A DNA stretch of 64,000 nt. It comes from Fischerella sp. CENA71 (GTDB taxonomy: Bacteria > Cyanobacteriota > Cyanobacteriia > Cyanobacteriales > Nostocaceae). The stretch lies in contig JANBVI010000009.1 of the NCBI GenBank assembly GCA_024239075.1, positions 186,001 to 250,000 on the forward strand. The letters are read 5' to 3'. Below the pieces are notes generated by a model. That model searched no databases. It worked only from the letters and a program-made list of their open reading frames with translations, and had not been told where the DNA came from. Positions 1-8,373 of this stretch are shown here, piece by piece; the first letter of the stretch is position 1; each line of letters starts with the position of its first letter. A program made the translations under genes and the position numbers.

Positions 1-1
1 T

Positions 2-322
2 TGTTCGCATTTTCACCAGGTGACAGACGATTTAGCAGCAGGGAAGCGATCGCCTATTGTGCGTTTGGGAACTCAAAGAGGCGCACAAGTTTTGAGTTGG
101 TTTACTGCTAGTATTTATCTCCTGACTTTATTATTTGTTTTGGGGGGAATTTTCCCTGTGTGGACATTACTGAGTTGGGTGAGTTTACCCTTCGCGATTA
201 AATTATGTCGCCATGTTCAGCAAAATCACAGTCAGCCAGAACAAGTCAGTAACTGTAAATTCCTCGCTGTCGCTGTTCATTTTTGGTGTTGCTTGCTGTT
301 TGGTGCAGGATTTATGTTTTGA
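2..322 (+). CDS. menA: 1,4-dihydroxy-2-naphthoate phytyltransferase, C-terminal part
   Basis: This is the 3' end of a membrane prenyltransferase that attaches the phytyl chain to 1,4-dihydroxy-2-naphthoate in phylloquinone synthesis. The frame is open from the window edge and reads CSHFHQVTDDLAAGKRSP, which matches the second Asp-rich region of MenA proteins (HFHQVxDDxAAGKRSPxVRLGT). The GTG at 20 is therefore internal and the true start lies before the window. At least two hydrophobic helices follow (LSWFTASIYLLTLLFVLGGIF and FLAVAVHFWCCLLFGAGF). menC and menE follow on the same strand, which supports the assignment. Confidence 0.88.
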   Translation, partial: CSHFHQVTDDLAAGKRSPIVRLGTQRGAQVLSWFTASIYLLTLLFVLGGIFPVWTLLSWVSLPFAIKLCRHVQQNHSQPEQVSNCKFLAVAVHFWCCLLFGAGFMF

Positions 323-491
323 CGACGTGATTTGAGTTTTAAGCCAGTACAGCATTAATTCTTTGCGATTTAAAACGCAGAGGAACGCAAAGGTAAACGC
401 AGAGGAGCGCGGAGTCTTGGTGTTAAAATTTCGCGATCCCAATTCCAAAATTGTTTGACGCTCGTGATAAATTGATTTGATCTAGAAGGTA

Positions 492-1445
492 GTGAATTAT
501 AAATTTGAATTTCGTCCTTACCAGCGAAAATTTGTGCGCGGGATTGTTACGAGTTATGGGGTTTGGGAGATTCGTGAAGGTATTATTCTTCGCCTTACAG
601 ATGAAACTAACAAAGTAGGTTGGGGAGAAATAGCGCCGATTAGCTGGTTTGGTTCGGAAACCTTAGCACAAGCCTGGGATTTTTGTCGTCAGTTACCAAT
701 GGAAATTACTGAGGAAACTATTTTGTCTATCCCTGATCAGTTACCTGCTTGTCAGTTTGGATTTGAGTCAGCACTTTTTTCTCCACCCACTCCCAGTACT
801 CCCCTCACCCATAGCGCCTTACTACCTGCTGGGGAAGCAGCACTACAAGCGTGGGAGAATTTGTGGCAACAAGGATACTCTACTTTCAAATGGAAAATCG
901 GTGTTTATCCGACGCCTGTTGAACTAAAAATTTTAGATTTACTCACGCAAAGCTTACCAACGTCTGCAAAACTGCGGTTAGATGCTAATGGTGGATTGAA
1001 GCAAGAGAAAGCAAAGTTGTGGTTAGAGAGTTGCGATCGCCTAAATAGCAAGATTGAATTTCTTGAACAACCTTTATCTGTAGATCAATTTCCGCAAATG
1101 CTGGAGTTGAGTAAATGCTACAAAACAGCGATCGCTTTAGATGAATCTGTCGCTACACTCCCACAGCTAAAATACTGCTTTCAACAAGGTTGGCGAGGAA
1201 TTTTTGTAATTAAACCATCAATAGTCGGTTCTCCATCCCAGTTGCGTCAATTTTGTCAGCACCATGAGATTGATGCAGTGTTTTCATCTGTCTTTGAAAC
1301 TTCTATTGGCAGAAAAGCAGCCATGCAAATAGCAGTGGAATTATCCAGACACAATCGGGCGATGGGTTTTGGTATTAATCATTACTTTGCTGAAGATGAG
1401 GGAATTGGGGATTGGGGAGCAGGGAGAGTAACCAACGCCCAATGA
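492..1445 (+). CDS. menC: o-succinylbenzoate synthase (enolase superfamily)
   Basis: Dehydrates SHCHC to o-succinylbenzoate in the cytosolic menaquinone/phylloquinone pathway. The 317-aa product shows enolase-superfamily barrel signatures: the KxK motif in FKWKIG, metal ligands in LRLDANGG, FLEQPL and ALDES, and the second catalytic Lys in FVIKPS. The start is GTG at 492, preceded by AGAAGG at 484-489. The last residues (GDWGAGRVTNAQ) are encoded by repeat DNA: a GGGGATTGGGGAGCAGGGAG stretch and then the first CCAATGA heptamer, whose TGA is the stop. The conserved part of the protein thus ends about 15 residues earlier. menE follows within 11-35 bp, so the two are probably co-transcribed. Confidence 0.9.
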   Translation: MNYKFEFRPYQRKFVRGIVTSYGVWEIREGIILRLTDETNKVGWGEIAPISWFGSETLAQAWDFCRQLPMEITEETILSIPDQLPACQFGFESALFSPPTPSTPLTHSALLPAGEAALQAWENLWQQGYSTFKWKIGVYPTPVELKILDLLTQSLPTSAKLRLDANGGLKQEKAKLWLESCDRLNSKIEFLEQPLSVDQFPQMLELSKCYKTAIALDESVATLPQLKYCFQQGWRGIFVIKPSIVGSPSQLRQFCQHHEIDAVFSSVFETSIGRKAAMQIAVELSRHNRAMGFGINHYFAEDEGIGDWGAGRVTNAQ

Positions 1446-1466
1446 CCAATGACCAATGACCAATGA
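1439..1466 (+). repeat. CCAATGA heptamer tandem repeat (4 copies) at the menC/menE junction
   Basis: Four perfect head-to-tail copies of CCAATGA. The first supplies the menC stop codon, and later copies supply ATG codons upstream of menE (1449, 1456, 1463). It belongs to the short tandemly repeated repetitive (STRR) type common in heterocystous cyanobacteria. Confidence 0.9.
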
Positions 1467-2889
1467 CAACCAACAAAAAATGGAGATATTAGGAAATTTT
1501 AGTTTGGTGTGCGATCGCAGTGATGAACTGGCACAATTAATTGAAGAATTTTATTTAGAATTAATAAACTTCTCTAACAGCCAAACAACACCAAAATTAA
1601 TTTTGGCTGAACGCGAACCCGTACGATTTTTGGCAGGATTTATTGCTGCTTACACCGCTAAGTGTCCTGTCTTTCTTTGTAATCCTAACTGGGGAAAACA
1701 GGAATGGCAACAAGTAATTGATTTAGTACAGCCAGATATTATTTGGGGAATAGAGGAAAGACGCGGAGATATGGTGAAGTGGGGACACGGAGATATGATT
1801 CATAATTTCTCCGCGTCTCCCACGCACCGCGTCCCCGTGTCTCACTCCCCAACTATCATGATTCCCACCGGCGGTTCATCTGGTAATATCAAATTTGCTG
1901 TTCACAGTTGGGAAACTCTCACAGCTTCAGTACGTGGATTTACAGAATATTTTCAACTACAAACAGTCAATTCATTTTGTATATTGCCTTTATATCATGT
2001 CAGTGGGCTGATGCAATTTATGCGCTGTTTTACCACTGGTGGGAAATTAGTAATTTCACCTTTTAAAGAATTAGAATCTCGTCTATTACGTAAATTTGAA
2101 CCAGCATATTTTTTTATATCTTTAGTACCAACTCAGTTACAAACTATCTTACAAAACTCAAATTTAACAGCATGGCTATCCGAATTCCAAACAGTTCTTT
2201 TAGGAGGTGCGCCAGCTTGGGATGAAATTTTAGAGAAGGCAAGATATTATCAAATTAAACTAGCTCCGACATATGGCATGACAGAAACTGCTTCTCAAAT
2301 TGCCACACTCAAATCCGATGATTTTCTCAAAGGGAAAGTTAATAGTGGTCAACTTCTTCCTCATGCCAAAGTTAGAATTAGCAACGAAAAAGGCGAATAT
2401 TTAAATAATAATCAAACAGGAAATATTATCATTCAAGCAGAATCTTTAGCACTTGGTTATTATCCCCTCGTTTCTAACCTCCAAACCATAGCTCCTAATT
2501 TCTTAACAGATGATCTAGGCTTTATAGATAACGAAGGTTATTTAAATATAGTCGGGCGTAAAAGTGACAAAATCATCACTGGTGGAGAAAACGTCTACCC
2601 CATAGAAATAGAATCAGCAATCAAAGCAACTGGAATAGTAACTGATGTTTGCGTCGTAGGTATACCAGATAAACATTGGGGACAAGCAGTCACAGCTATT
2701 TATGTTCCGAAAAATTCAAATCATTCTGTGGTTGAAATTCAAAACTTACTTAGAGATAAACTCAGCAAATTTAAACTTCCCAAACACTGGATTCCTGTGG
2801 AAAAATTACCCCGCAATTCTCAAGGGAAAATCAATCGACAGCAATTACAGGAAATCGCTTTAGAAACCCTAAAAAACTCTAAAAAATAA
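1456..2889 (+). CDS. menE: 2-succinylbenzoate--CoA ligase (ANL superfamily)
   Basis: Activates o-succinylbenzoate to its CoA thioester for naphthoate ring closure. ANL-family motifs are present in order: the phosphate loop IPTGGSSGN (~135), APTYGMTETASQ (~275), the LTDDLGF...GYLNIVGRKSDKIITGGENVYPIEIE hinge (~355-390), and PRNSQGKINRQQL with the catalytic Lys near the C-terminus. The start is ambiguous because of the heptamer repeat: ATG 1456 lies within it, while ATG 1480 (MEILGNF) is in frame and may be the native start. Residues ~100-131 (between IIWGIE and SPTIMIPTGG) are encoded by a palindromic repeat and look like an in-frame insertion just before the P-loop. Confidence 0.88.
   Translation: MTNDNQQKMEILGNFSLVCDRSDELAQLIEEFYLELINFSNSQTTPKLILAEREPVRFLAGFIAAYTAKCPVFLCNPNWGKQEWQQVIDLVQPDIIWGIEERRGDMVKWGHGDMIHNFSASPTHRVPVSHSPTIMIPTGGSSGNIKFAVHSWETLTASVRGFTEYFQLQTVNSFCILPLYHVSGLMQFMRCFTTGGKLVISPFKELESRLLRKFEPAYFFISLVPTQLQTILQNSNLTAWLSEFQTVLLGGAPAWDEILEKARYYQIKLAPTYGMTETASQIATLKSDDFLKGKVNSGQLLPHAKVRISNEKGEYLNNNQTGNIIIQAESLALGYYPLVSNLQTIAPNFLTDDLGFIDNEGYLNIVGRKSDKIITGGENVYPIEIESAIKATGIVTDVCVVGIPDKHWGQAVTAIYVPKNSNHSVVEIQNLLRDKLSKFKLPKHWIPVEKLPRNSQGKINRQQLQEIALETLKNSKK
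1757..1845 (+). repeat. Palindromic repeat element inserted in frame in menE
   Basis: G-rich/C-rich inverted arms (GACGCGGAGA..., GGGGACACGGAGA and TCTCCGCGTCTCC, CGCGTCCCCGTGTCTC) surround the core TTCATAATT. The core and right arm (ATAATTTCTCCGCGTC) recur in the intergenic element at 8266-8368. It adds about 30 residues (RRGDMVKWGHGDM...THRVPVSHS) without breaking the frame. Confidence 0.75.
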
Positions 2890-2917
2890 CCTTTATAAAT
2901 TAACTTTTAACTTTGTA

Positions 2918-2974
2918 CAGACGCGTAGACGCTCGTAAGAGCGGCTTCTCGTAAGAGTAGAATCGCGTCTCTGC
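2918..2974. repeat. Palindromic repeat between convergent menE and thioesterase genes
   Basis: The outer arms CAGACGCG and CGCGTCTCTG enclose smaller stems (GCTCGTAAGAGC). It lies between convergent stops and could act as a bidirectional terminator, although there is no clean T tract. Confidence 0.55.
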
Positions 2975-2988
2975 TGACTTTTAACTTT

Positions 2989-3435
2989 TCAAATCGCCTC
3001 TCTCGATTTTCTTCTCTCTGCTTTTTCTGCGTCTGGTGCGTTCACTTCCAACCATTCAATCATCTGCTGAGGTAAATCTATTTTTTGTCTACTAGTAGTA
3101 TCAATACAAACATGTCTGGTAAATGCCTTAGCCACCATCACATCTGCTACTAAAATTTCGTAATTGATTTCAAATTTTTCATAACTCAGCTTTTGTGGTA
3201 TTAAAGTAACAACTAATTTATCACCACAAAATGTAGGACGAAAAAAATCTACATTAGCATGAACAATAGGATAAGCTACCGATGGGTTACTAAAAAATTC
3301 CTTAATATTAATACCAGATACTTCTAAAGATTCTTCATAAGCTTCATGGCAAATACTTAAAACATTGGCAAAGTACACTACCCCAGCAGCATCTGTATCT
3401 CGAAAGCGAACGGTACGATGATAGTTAAAAGACAT
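2989..3435 (-). CDS. Acyl-CoA thioesterase, likely DHNA-CoA thioesterase (hotdog fold)
   Basis: Small 4-hydroxybenzoyl-CoA-thioesterase-type hotdog enzyme. The N-terminal signature [33 protein letters not shown] carries the catalytic Asp of the [13 protein letters not shown]-type motif. In cyanobacteria this family (Slr0204 type) hydrolyses DHNA-CoA in phylloquinone synthesis, and its place next to menA, menC and menE supports that role. The start is taken as ATG 3435 (MSFNYHR); an in-frame TTG at 3444 is less likely, and no clear ribosome-binding site is seen. The C-terminus is basic ([13 protein letters not shown]). It lies 72 bp downstream of the HopA1-family gene on the same strand. Confidence 0.82.
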   Translation of the reverse strand: MSFNYHRTVRFRDTDAAGVVYFANVLSICHEAYEESLEVSGINIKEFFSNPSVAYPIVHANVDFFRPTFCGDKLVVTLIPQKLSYEKFEINYEILVADVMVAKAFTRHVCIDTTSRQKIDLPQQMIEWLEVNAPDAEKAERRKSREAI

Positions 3436-3507
3436 TTGTAGCAACCAAAATTATATTCTCCGGGTAATAGCTTAACTCCACTCAACTGAATTAAAACCTG
3501 CACTTAA

Positions 3508-4596
3508 TTAAACTAAAGGATGATATACATCTTCAGAACTAGGATTAAGATAGGGGCGTCGTAAATCTATTCCGAAACGTGCAAAATGTTGGTAAATAGT
3601 TTGTATTCTTTGTTGAGTAGAATTTTGCCCTTTTTGCCAAGCTTCTAACAAAGCATTAGCGACAATTTGACAACGGTTCATGCCAAAACTTTCTTGAACA
3701 ACAAATTTTTGGGCTGGTTCTTCAGCTACACTTAGCCCAGGTGCTAAATACTTTGTAAATAAGGGAATTTCTGAATGAAAATGAGATTTGTGTTGTTTAT
3801 ACACAGTTTGCAGAACTTCTCGCACGACCCAATAGTTGTGGCGTTCAAAGTAAAGAACCCCTGAGTCAAAACGTTTATAAGCAGAGGGATTATATGGAAC
3901 TTGAAAGCTAAAGGCAATACCAGCAGCATTGAGTTGCAATGTCAAGCTTTCCATGAGAGCGATCGCTCCCACTGGAGTTAAATTAAAATAAATCCGTCCT
4001 TCTCCTAAATCAGTATCAGGGTTTTCACTTAATTTTTGAGCAACATTACTAACTGCAATGTAGCAACCATTTTGCAATCGATTTTTTGGCATCCAAATAC
4101 TGATGAAATCGCCAGCCCTGACAGATTGCATCATTTGTTCTACATGCTGTTCACTTTCAACATGTAATGTCAAACCACCTTTAATTACGGCTAAACTGCC
4201 ATCTGGTTCACATCGTAACACCTGCCAACCAGAGTCATAATACCCAGTACCGTAATTGCTAGAGTGTAATTGATCATACAATTGCCAATCAATTCCCAAA
4301 ACGGAATTATTTTCTAAATTTTTATGGGGTAAAAAATTATTAGGTTCAGCATTCACTGCTAAAACACTTTGTAATGAACCATTGTAATAAATACCGTAGA
4401 TAAAATTTCTGACTAATAAAATGAGATATTTTTGCTGTATTGCTTGGGAATTTTTTTGAAATCTTTGTGCTAACTGACTCGGCAAAGCAAAAGATTGATA
4501 ATTAGGATGGTAAATGCAAAAGTTAGACTTGATTTGAATATTACCGGCAATATCGAGTAGAGAATTTAGCAAATGCTGGTCAGAACAATCTATCAT
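3508..4596 (-). CDS. HopA1-family protein (LxmY/TvaD-like candidate lyase)
   Basis: 362 aa. The C-terminal half has the pattern I associate with the HopA1 family: GRIYFNLTPVGAIALMESLTLQLNAAGIAFSFQV, VLYFERHNYWVVREVL, FTKYLAPGLSVAEEP and SFGMNRCQIVANALLEAW. The name comes from a Pseudomonas type III effector, but in bacteria lacking type III secretion the family includes TvaD (thioviridamide) and LxmY (class V lanthipeptide), which work with a kinase-like partner to dehydrate Ser/Thr or eliminate phosphate. Here it starts 33 bp after an aminoglycoside-phosphotransferase-like gene on the same strand, the same pairing. The role in this organism is inferred. No signal peptide or membrane segment is seen. 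Confidence 0.75.
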   Translation of the reverse strand: MIDCSDQHLLNSLLDIAGNIQIKSNFCIYHPNYQSFALPSQLAQRFQKNSQAIQQKYLILLVRNFIYGIYYNGSLQSVLAVNAEPNNFLPHKNLENNSVLGIDWQLYDQLHSSNYGTGYYDSGWQVLRCEPDGSLAVIKGGLTLHVESEQHVEQMMQSVRAGDFISIWMPKNRLQNGCYIAVSNVAQKLSENPDTDLGEGRIYFNLTPVGAIALMESLTLQLNAAGIAFSFQVPYNPSAYKRFDSGVLYFERHNYWVVREVLQTVYKQHKSHFHSEIPLFTKYLAPGLSVAEEPAQKFVVQESFGMNRCQIVANALLEAWQKGQNSTQQRIQTIYQHFARFGIDLRRPYLNPSSEDVYHPLV

Positions 4597-4629
4597 GACT
4601 TTGAATCTCCCCGTTTATCTCTTTTGTGA

Positions 4630-5874
4630 TCAACACCCACGCAAACGGGTTTTGCTGTAGTAAATTCGGACTAAATTCTGTTCTTTTTCCGTCTGAGGGT
4701 GTTTGGTAGATTTCACAAAAGATTTGGTAATTTCTGATTCGGAGATTCCAAAAACTGTCATGATAGATTCTTGTGGTCTTGTAAGTAGACTTTTGGCAAC
4801 TTGTAGCATTGCAATGCCACTGTTATCAAAAAATTTACGTTCTTGAATTGTTGCTTGTAACTGATGAATTAGTACCAAACCCGCAAACTGTACTACTCGT
4901 TGAATGAAGTCACAATGGTAGTCCAAAATGCTGGGGAAAGCATTGAGATAAGCTTGAATCAAAGCAACTATAGAAGGGTGAAGAACTTCTAGTGGTGTTG
5001 CGGCTAATTCTAGAGATTCTTCTAATTTGATGGAGGGATCTACCACCAAGCTTTCTAACCAAATTTTCAAATAGCTTGCTACTAAGGTTCCTAAATCAAA
5101 GGCGGGATCTCCCCAACTACAAGTTTTCCAGTCAATGATACGAATCAAGCAGTTATCTAGTTGTTGCCATCGAGAATGTACTAAGATGTTTTCTAGTTTG
5201 AGGTCGTTGTGAGTTAAACAGCAAGGCTGCCATAAAGATGCTAACTCTGCGATCGCGGATTCTAAACTTTCATAACGTTGATAAAGAGTATAAAACTTGA
5301 GTGCATCAGTCGGAACACTACCAAAAATCTCCGAACTAAATGACTCTATTCCTTGGGCGGGATTGTAAAACTGATAGCGAAATTGCCCTTGGGGAGCAGT
5401 TGCCATAAAATCACGATACTCACGCTGATTAAATGTGGCACGATGCAGCACACCCAAGCTAGCACCGATGGCGTTGGCTATTTCCAAGGGATAAATATCA
5501 TTGTGTTGATAAAAATTACCTAATTCAAAGTATTCCGTTAGATAGTTGCGAACAAGTATAGATTCCTCTTCATCAAAATGCAGTAATAGCGATCCGATCT
5601 CCGCAATATTTCCTAAAACTGGAAACTGCTGCAATAACTGATGAAATAACCATTCATTAAATAATTCTTGGGGAATACCATCATGTTCGATGTTACGTTC
5701 CTGCTTCACTAATAATTTGCGATCGCTTCCCAAATTTATCAACAATTTTATATTTTTATTGCTATTTTCTACTAACTGAGAATCCGCAACAACCCCATCC
5801 TCAGAACTACACAGTCCTACGTTTTGCAAATGCTCGATGAGGTGGTGATTTGGAGAATACAGTGAAAATACCAT
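4630..5874 (-). CDS. Aminoglycoside-phosphotransferase-like kinase (LxmK/TvaC-like)
   Basis: 414 aa with an APH/choline-kinase fold. The catalytic loop HNDLKLENILV (~residues 221-231) keeps the D and N of HxDxxxxN, and IIDWKTCSWGDPAFDLGTL (~245-263) supplies the metal-binding Asp. It lies directly upstream of the HopA1-family gene, so the two probably form one transcript. In thioviridamide and class V lanthipeptide clusters such kinase-like proteins phosphorylate precursor Ser/Thr before elimination by the HopA1 partner. Here no precursor, flavin decarboxylase, YcaO or protease gene is visible nearby, so the substrate is unknown. A ~45-residue hydrophilic tail ends in YSKTRLRGC. The upstream ~1 kb carries no gene. 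Confidence 0.78.
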   Translation of the reverse strand: MVFSLYSPNHHLIEHLQNVGLCSSEDGVVADSQLVENSNKNIKLLINLGSDRKLLVKQERNIEHDGIPQELFNEWLFHQLLQQFPVLGNIAEIGSLLLHFDEEESILVRNYLTEYFELGNFYQHNDIYPLEIANAIGASLGVLHRATFNQREYRDFMATAPQGQFRYQFYNPAQGIESFSSEIFGSVPTDALKFYTLYQRYESLESAIAELASLWQPCCLTHNDLKLENILVHSRWQQLDNCLIRIIDWKTCSWGDPAFDLGTLVASYLKIWLESLVVDPSIKLEESLELAATPLEVLHPSIVALIQAYLNAFPSILDYHCDFIQRVVQFAGLVLIHQLQATIQERKFFDNSGIAMLQVAKSLLTRPQESIMTVFGISESEITKSFVKSTKHPQTEKEQNLVRIYYSKTRLRGC

Positions 5875-6863
5875 ATATTATTTCCTAACTCGTAAAAGTG
5901 CTTAGAGAATTAGCTAACTTGTTATTAGCCTAGTGTAAGTAGTATTAGCTAAGTAGTAAAAACTGGTGAGTAAGAATATTGATTGTTACAATCTACTAAT
6001 ATCCTATATTGTCAACAAAAACTTGCCAAAATGGCAATTCAGCCTTTACTTACCTTTAAATTTTGCTTCGTAAAAAATTTAAATATTTAATAGTTTTGAT
6101 GATGTTTAATTGATATTAACTGCTTCTTGATAATTTTTCATTTATCAATCAAGACTATACATGTCTGTTTAGAAGTGATTTTTTTATTTCACTAACTAAA
6201 TGTCCACTCCAATAAACTTATGTGAACAGGTTAATAACCTTACCTAATTTCAAAAGTGATTATATACACGAGGAATATCGTGTTTGAAAAAATCAAAAAA
6301 TTTTTTCTATTTTTTTTATGAGCTTTTGATATATTTCAAGATGTCAGTTTATTAATGTCATCCTGTACTAGGTTCATGGTTATATTTTGAAGTCTTGATA
6401 GATAGATATAAACTGAAACTTCTTTAAACTAACATTAGCAAGTGGCAAAATCCTGCGTATTTACCAGATAATATTCAAATTTTTTCTAAAAATGGTAGTT
6501 AAAACTATCTAAGTGTTGAATAGTTACTTACCTTCACCTTACATTATTTTTACATACAAAAACATTGATTTTGACTACTTTTCATGTTTAAAAACATTTT
6601 TTAATAACCTGAATAAACAGCGCAAATAAACAATGAAATAACTGAATAATATAAATTGCTTGATATCAAACAGCTTTTACAGAAGAATATTAGTTCACTA
6701 TATAACCTTTCAGCAGTGTAGTAATTACTGAATCTGTACAAGTTCCTACGGGGAACAGGGAAAGGGACATTGGGCATTGATTGGGAAGAGACCTGTTAAA
6801 TAATTCCCCCGTGTCTCCCTTTTCCTGCTCCCTGCGTCAACACCTACCTACTAACAAAAACTT
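5875..6863. other. AT-rich intergenic region upstream of the kinase/HopA1 pair
   Basis: About 990 bp with no convincing gene. Peptide frames are short: for example 6031-6090 (+) gives MAIQPLLTFKFCFVKNLNI and a minus-strand frame near 6140 gives an 11-mer. Neither has a good ribosome-binding site. An inverted repeat TTGCCAAAATGGCAA lies at 6023-6037. Its size suggests a regulatory leader or an unseen small RNA or peptide for the divergent kinase gene. Confidence 0.5.
6751..6835. repeat. Palindromic G/C-rich repeat
   Basis: GGGGAACAGGGAAAGGG is matched by TTTTCCTGCTCCC around the core GGGAAGAGACCTGTTAAATAA. The same core (GGGAAGAGACTTGTTAAATAA) occurs at 18053-18073. It is one of several related elements in this window and lies just downstream of the DUF948-like gene. 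Confidence 0.7.
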
Positions 6864-7415
6864 TTATTCTTCTTTTTCCCAATCTAGGGTGTCATCACTT
6901 TCCCAGTCAGCAGGATCTTGGTAGCTTTCTTGAGTTCGATACTGTTCTGATTTTTGGGTGCGATTGTAGTGTCTGAGCAATTCTCTTTCTCTTGATGTCA
7001 ACGTTACTTTTTGATTCACTAACAAGCGATCGCTTGTTCTCTTTCCACCTTTTGAGCGCGTAAAACTTTTCCATGCGGCTTTGAAGCCAACAAATACGCT
7101 ACGTGTATTAATTTGAATATTTTGAGCCTGCTGTTTCGCACTGTTCAAGCTTTGATCAACTTGTTTAACAACTCCAGAAGCACTTTTGACACCTTCACTC
7201 AGATCATCAGTCAGATCGGTGATTTCCAAGCCCGTCATACGGATCGAATCCAGAGTTGGTGGTAATTCCCGCGAGAGGGTATCAAAAAACTTTTCCGCAC
7301 TACGAGCAGCACGTGCTAACTCCTGCAATGCTGGTATAGCTACCACCAAAACAGCAGTCAGACTGATAGCCACCAAGAATATAGATAGTCCCAGCCAAAA
7401 CAGCGGTTCACTCAC
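6864..7415 (-). CDS. DUF948-like membrane-anchored protein
   Basis: 183 aa. One N-terminal transmembrane segment (LFWLGLSIFLVAISLTAVLVVAIPAL) is followed by a helical region (ELARAARSAEKFFDTLSRELPPTLDSIRMTGLEITDLTDDLSEGVKSASGVVKQVD) resembling DUF948 proteins. The tail is charged and acidic (DPADWESDDTLDWEKEE). The start is GTG 7415, 15 nt after the stop of the YtxH gene, so the two are co-transcribed. The function is unknown; DUF948 and YtxH genes are commonly neighbours in bacteria and linked to envelope or stress physiology. Confidence 0.7.
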   Translation of the reverse strand: MSEPLFWLGLSIFLVAISLTAVLVVAIPALQELARAARSAEKFFDTLSRELPPTLDSIRMTGLEITDLTDDLSEGVKSASGVVKQVDQSLNSAKQQAQNIQINTRSVFVGFKAAWKSFTRSKGGKRTSDRLLVNQKVTLTSRERELLRHYNRTQKSEQYRTQESYQDPADWESDDTLDWEKEE

Positions 7416-7430
7416 AGTTATGTCGTTAAT

Positions 7431-7808
7431 TTAGTTGTCTACATGCTCAGGAAGAGAATCTGAGTCAGCCACTGTCTGAGTAGCCGTTGTTTGGGTGTCT
7501 GGTGAATTTTTCCGTTTCATTGCTTGATGTTCCCGTTGACTAGCATCGATACCGGCGGCGATCGCTTCCCGTAGCCGATCTAAAGTCTCATCCCAGTTTT
7601 TGAGTGCATTTGCAGACAGACGATCTGCCTGAATTTGCATACTAGTTGATAAATCTTCTGCTAAATCTGGCAACGCCTCAGCAGATTTTTTCAACAGTTT
7701 ACGCGTTTCGCGTCCTGTACGCGGAGCCATAAGCAAACTAGTCAAAGCACCAATAGTTGCTCCTAGCATGACACCGCCAATAAATACTCCAGAACGGTTG
7801 TTAGACAT
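7431..7808 (-). CDS. YtxH domain-containing protein
   Basis: 125 aa. The N-terminus SGVFIGGVMLGATIGALTSLLMAPRTGRETRKLLKKSAEAL is the glycine-rich hydrophobic YtxH signature (GxxxGAxxGxLxAPxxGxExR). The rest is amphipathic helix. ATG 7808 follows AAGGAGAG with good spacing. It forms a unit with the downstream DUF948-like gene. The family is membrane-associated and poorly characterised. Confidence 0.8.
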   Translation of the reverse strand: MSNNRSGVFIGGVMLGATIGALTSLLMAPRTGRETRKLLKKSAEALPDLAEDLSTSMQIQADRLSANALKNWDETLDRLREAIAAGIDASQREHQAMKRKNSPDTQTTATQTVADSDSLPEHVDN

Positions 7809-7866
7809 TGTACTTTTCTCTCCTTAAACACATTTTATGGGGTTTTCATACATTACAAGCCCTGAA

Positions 7867-8175
7867 TTATTTAACTTTTCTCCGAGAAAACCGACGCCAA
7901 AATCTTTGTCCAATAAATAATATGCTAAAAATTTGCTGCAATTGTTGAATTTGTTGCTCTAGGGCTTGGTTTGTTTGCTGTAGATTATGAATATTCTGTC
8001 GGCTGATACCAAGAGCTTGGGGTGCTTGAGAAAATAACACATGGCTGCAACGTTCAGCGAGAATAAATAAATTAGTGAGCCTAGCTAGTAACAGCCGCAG
8101 TCGCCAGACTCGCCAAGCGGTATATAGTAATATTAATGAGAAGAGTGTGTTGATTAGAACAACCACTTGAACCAT
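7867..8175 (-). CDS. Small membrane/coiled-coil protein, conserved type, unknown function
   Basis: 102 aa. A hydrophobic N-terminus (VVVLINTLFSLILLYTAWRVWRLRLLLARLTNLFIL) is followed by a Gln-rich coiled coil (NIHNLQQTNQALEQQIQQLQQIFSIL) and a basic end (FWRRFSRRKVK). It lies 58 bp upstream of the YtxH gene on the same strand, so it probably belongs to the same envelope-associated operon. I do not recognise a named family. Confidence 0.65.
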   Translation of the reverse strand: MVQVVVLINTLFSLILLYTAWRVWRLRLLLARLTNLFILAERCSHVLFSQAPQALGISRQNIHNLQQTNQALEQQIQQLQQIFSILFIGQRFWRRFSRRKVK

Positions 8176-8265
8176 TGCTTACCTTTTTCAGCGCTAGCAT
8201 TGAGAAACTTTAATTGAGCTTCACTAATTTCTGATCTCATCATAGCGACAGAGCGGGATTGGGGG

Positions 8266-8368
8266 TCGGGAAGAGGGACAGAAGGACACGGAGACACGGA
8301 GAATATTTTTGATAATTTCTCCGCGTCACCGCATCTCCCCGTCTCCGTTTCCTCTTTCTCCGTTCCCT
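8266..8368. repeat. Palindromic G/C-rich repeat downstream of ribH
   Basis: GGACACGGAGACACGGAGAA pairs in part with TTTCTCCGCGTC/CCCCGTCTCCG around TATTTTTGATAA. The core GATAATTTCTCCGCGTC matches the element inside menE (1757-1845). It starts at the end of ribH and reads as an open frame by chance. Confidence 0.7.
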
Positions 8369-8373
8369 GTTCG

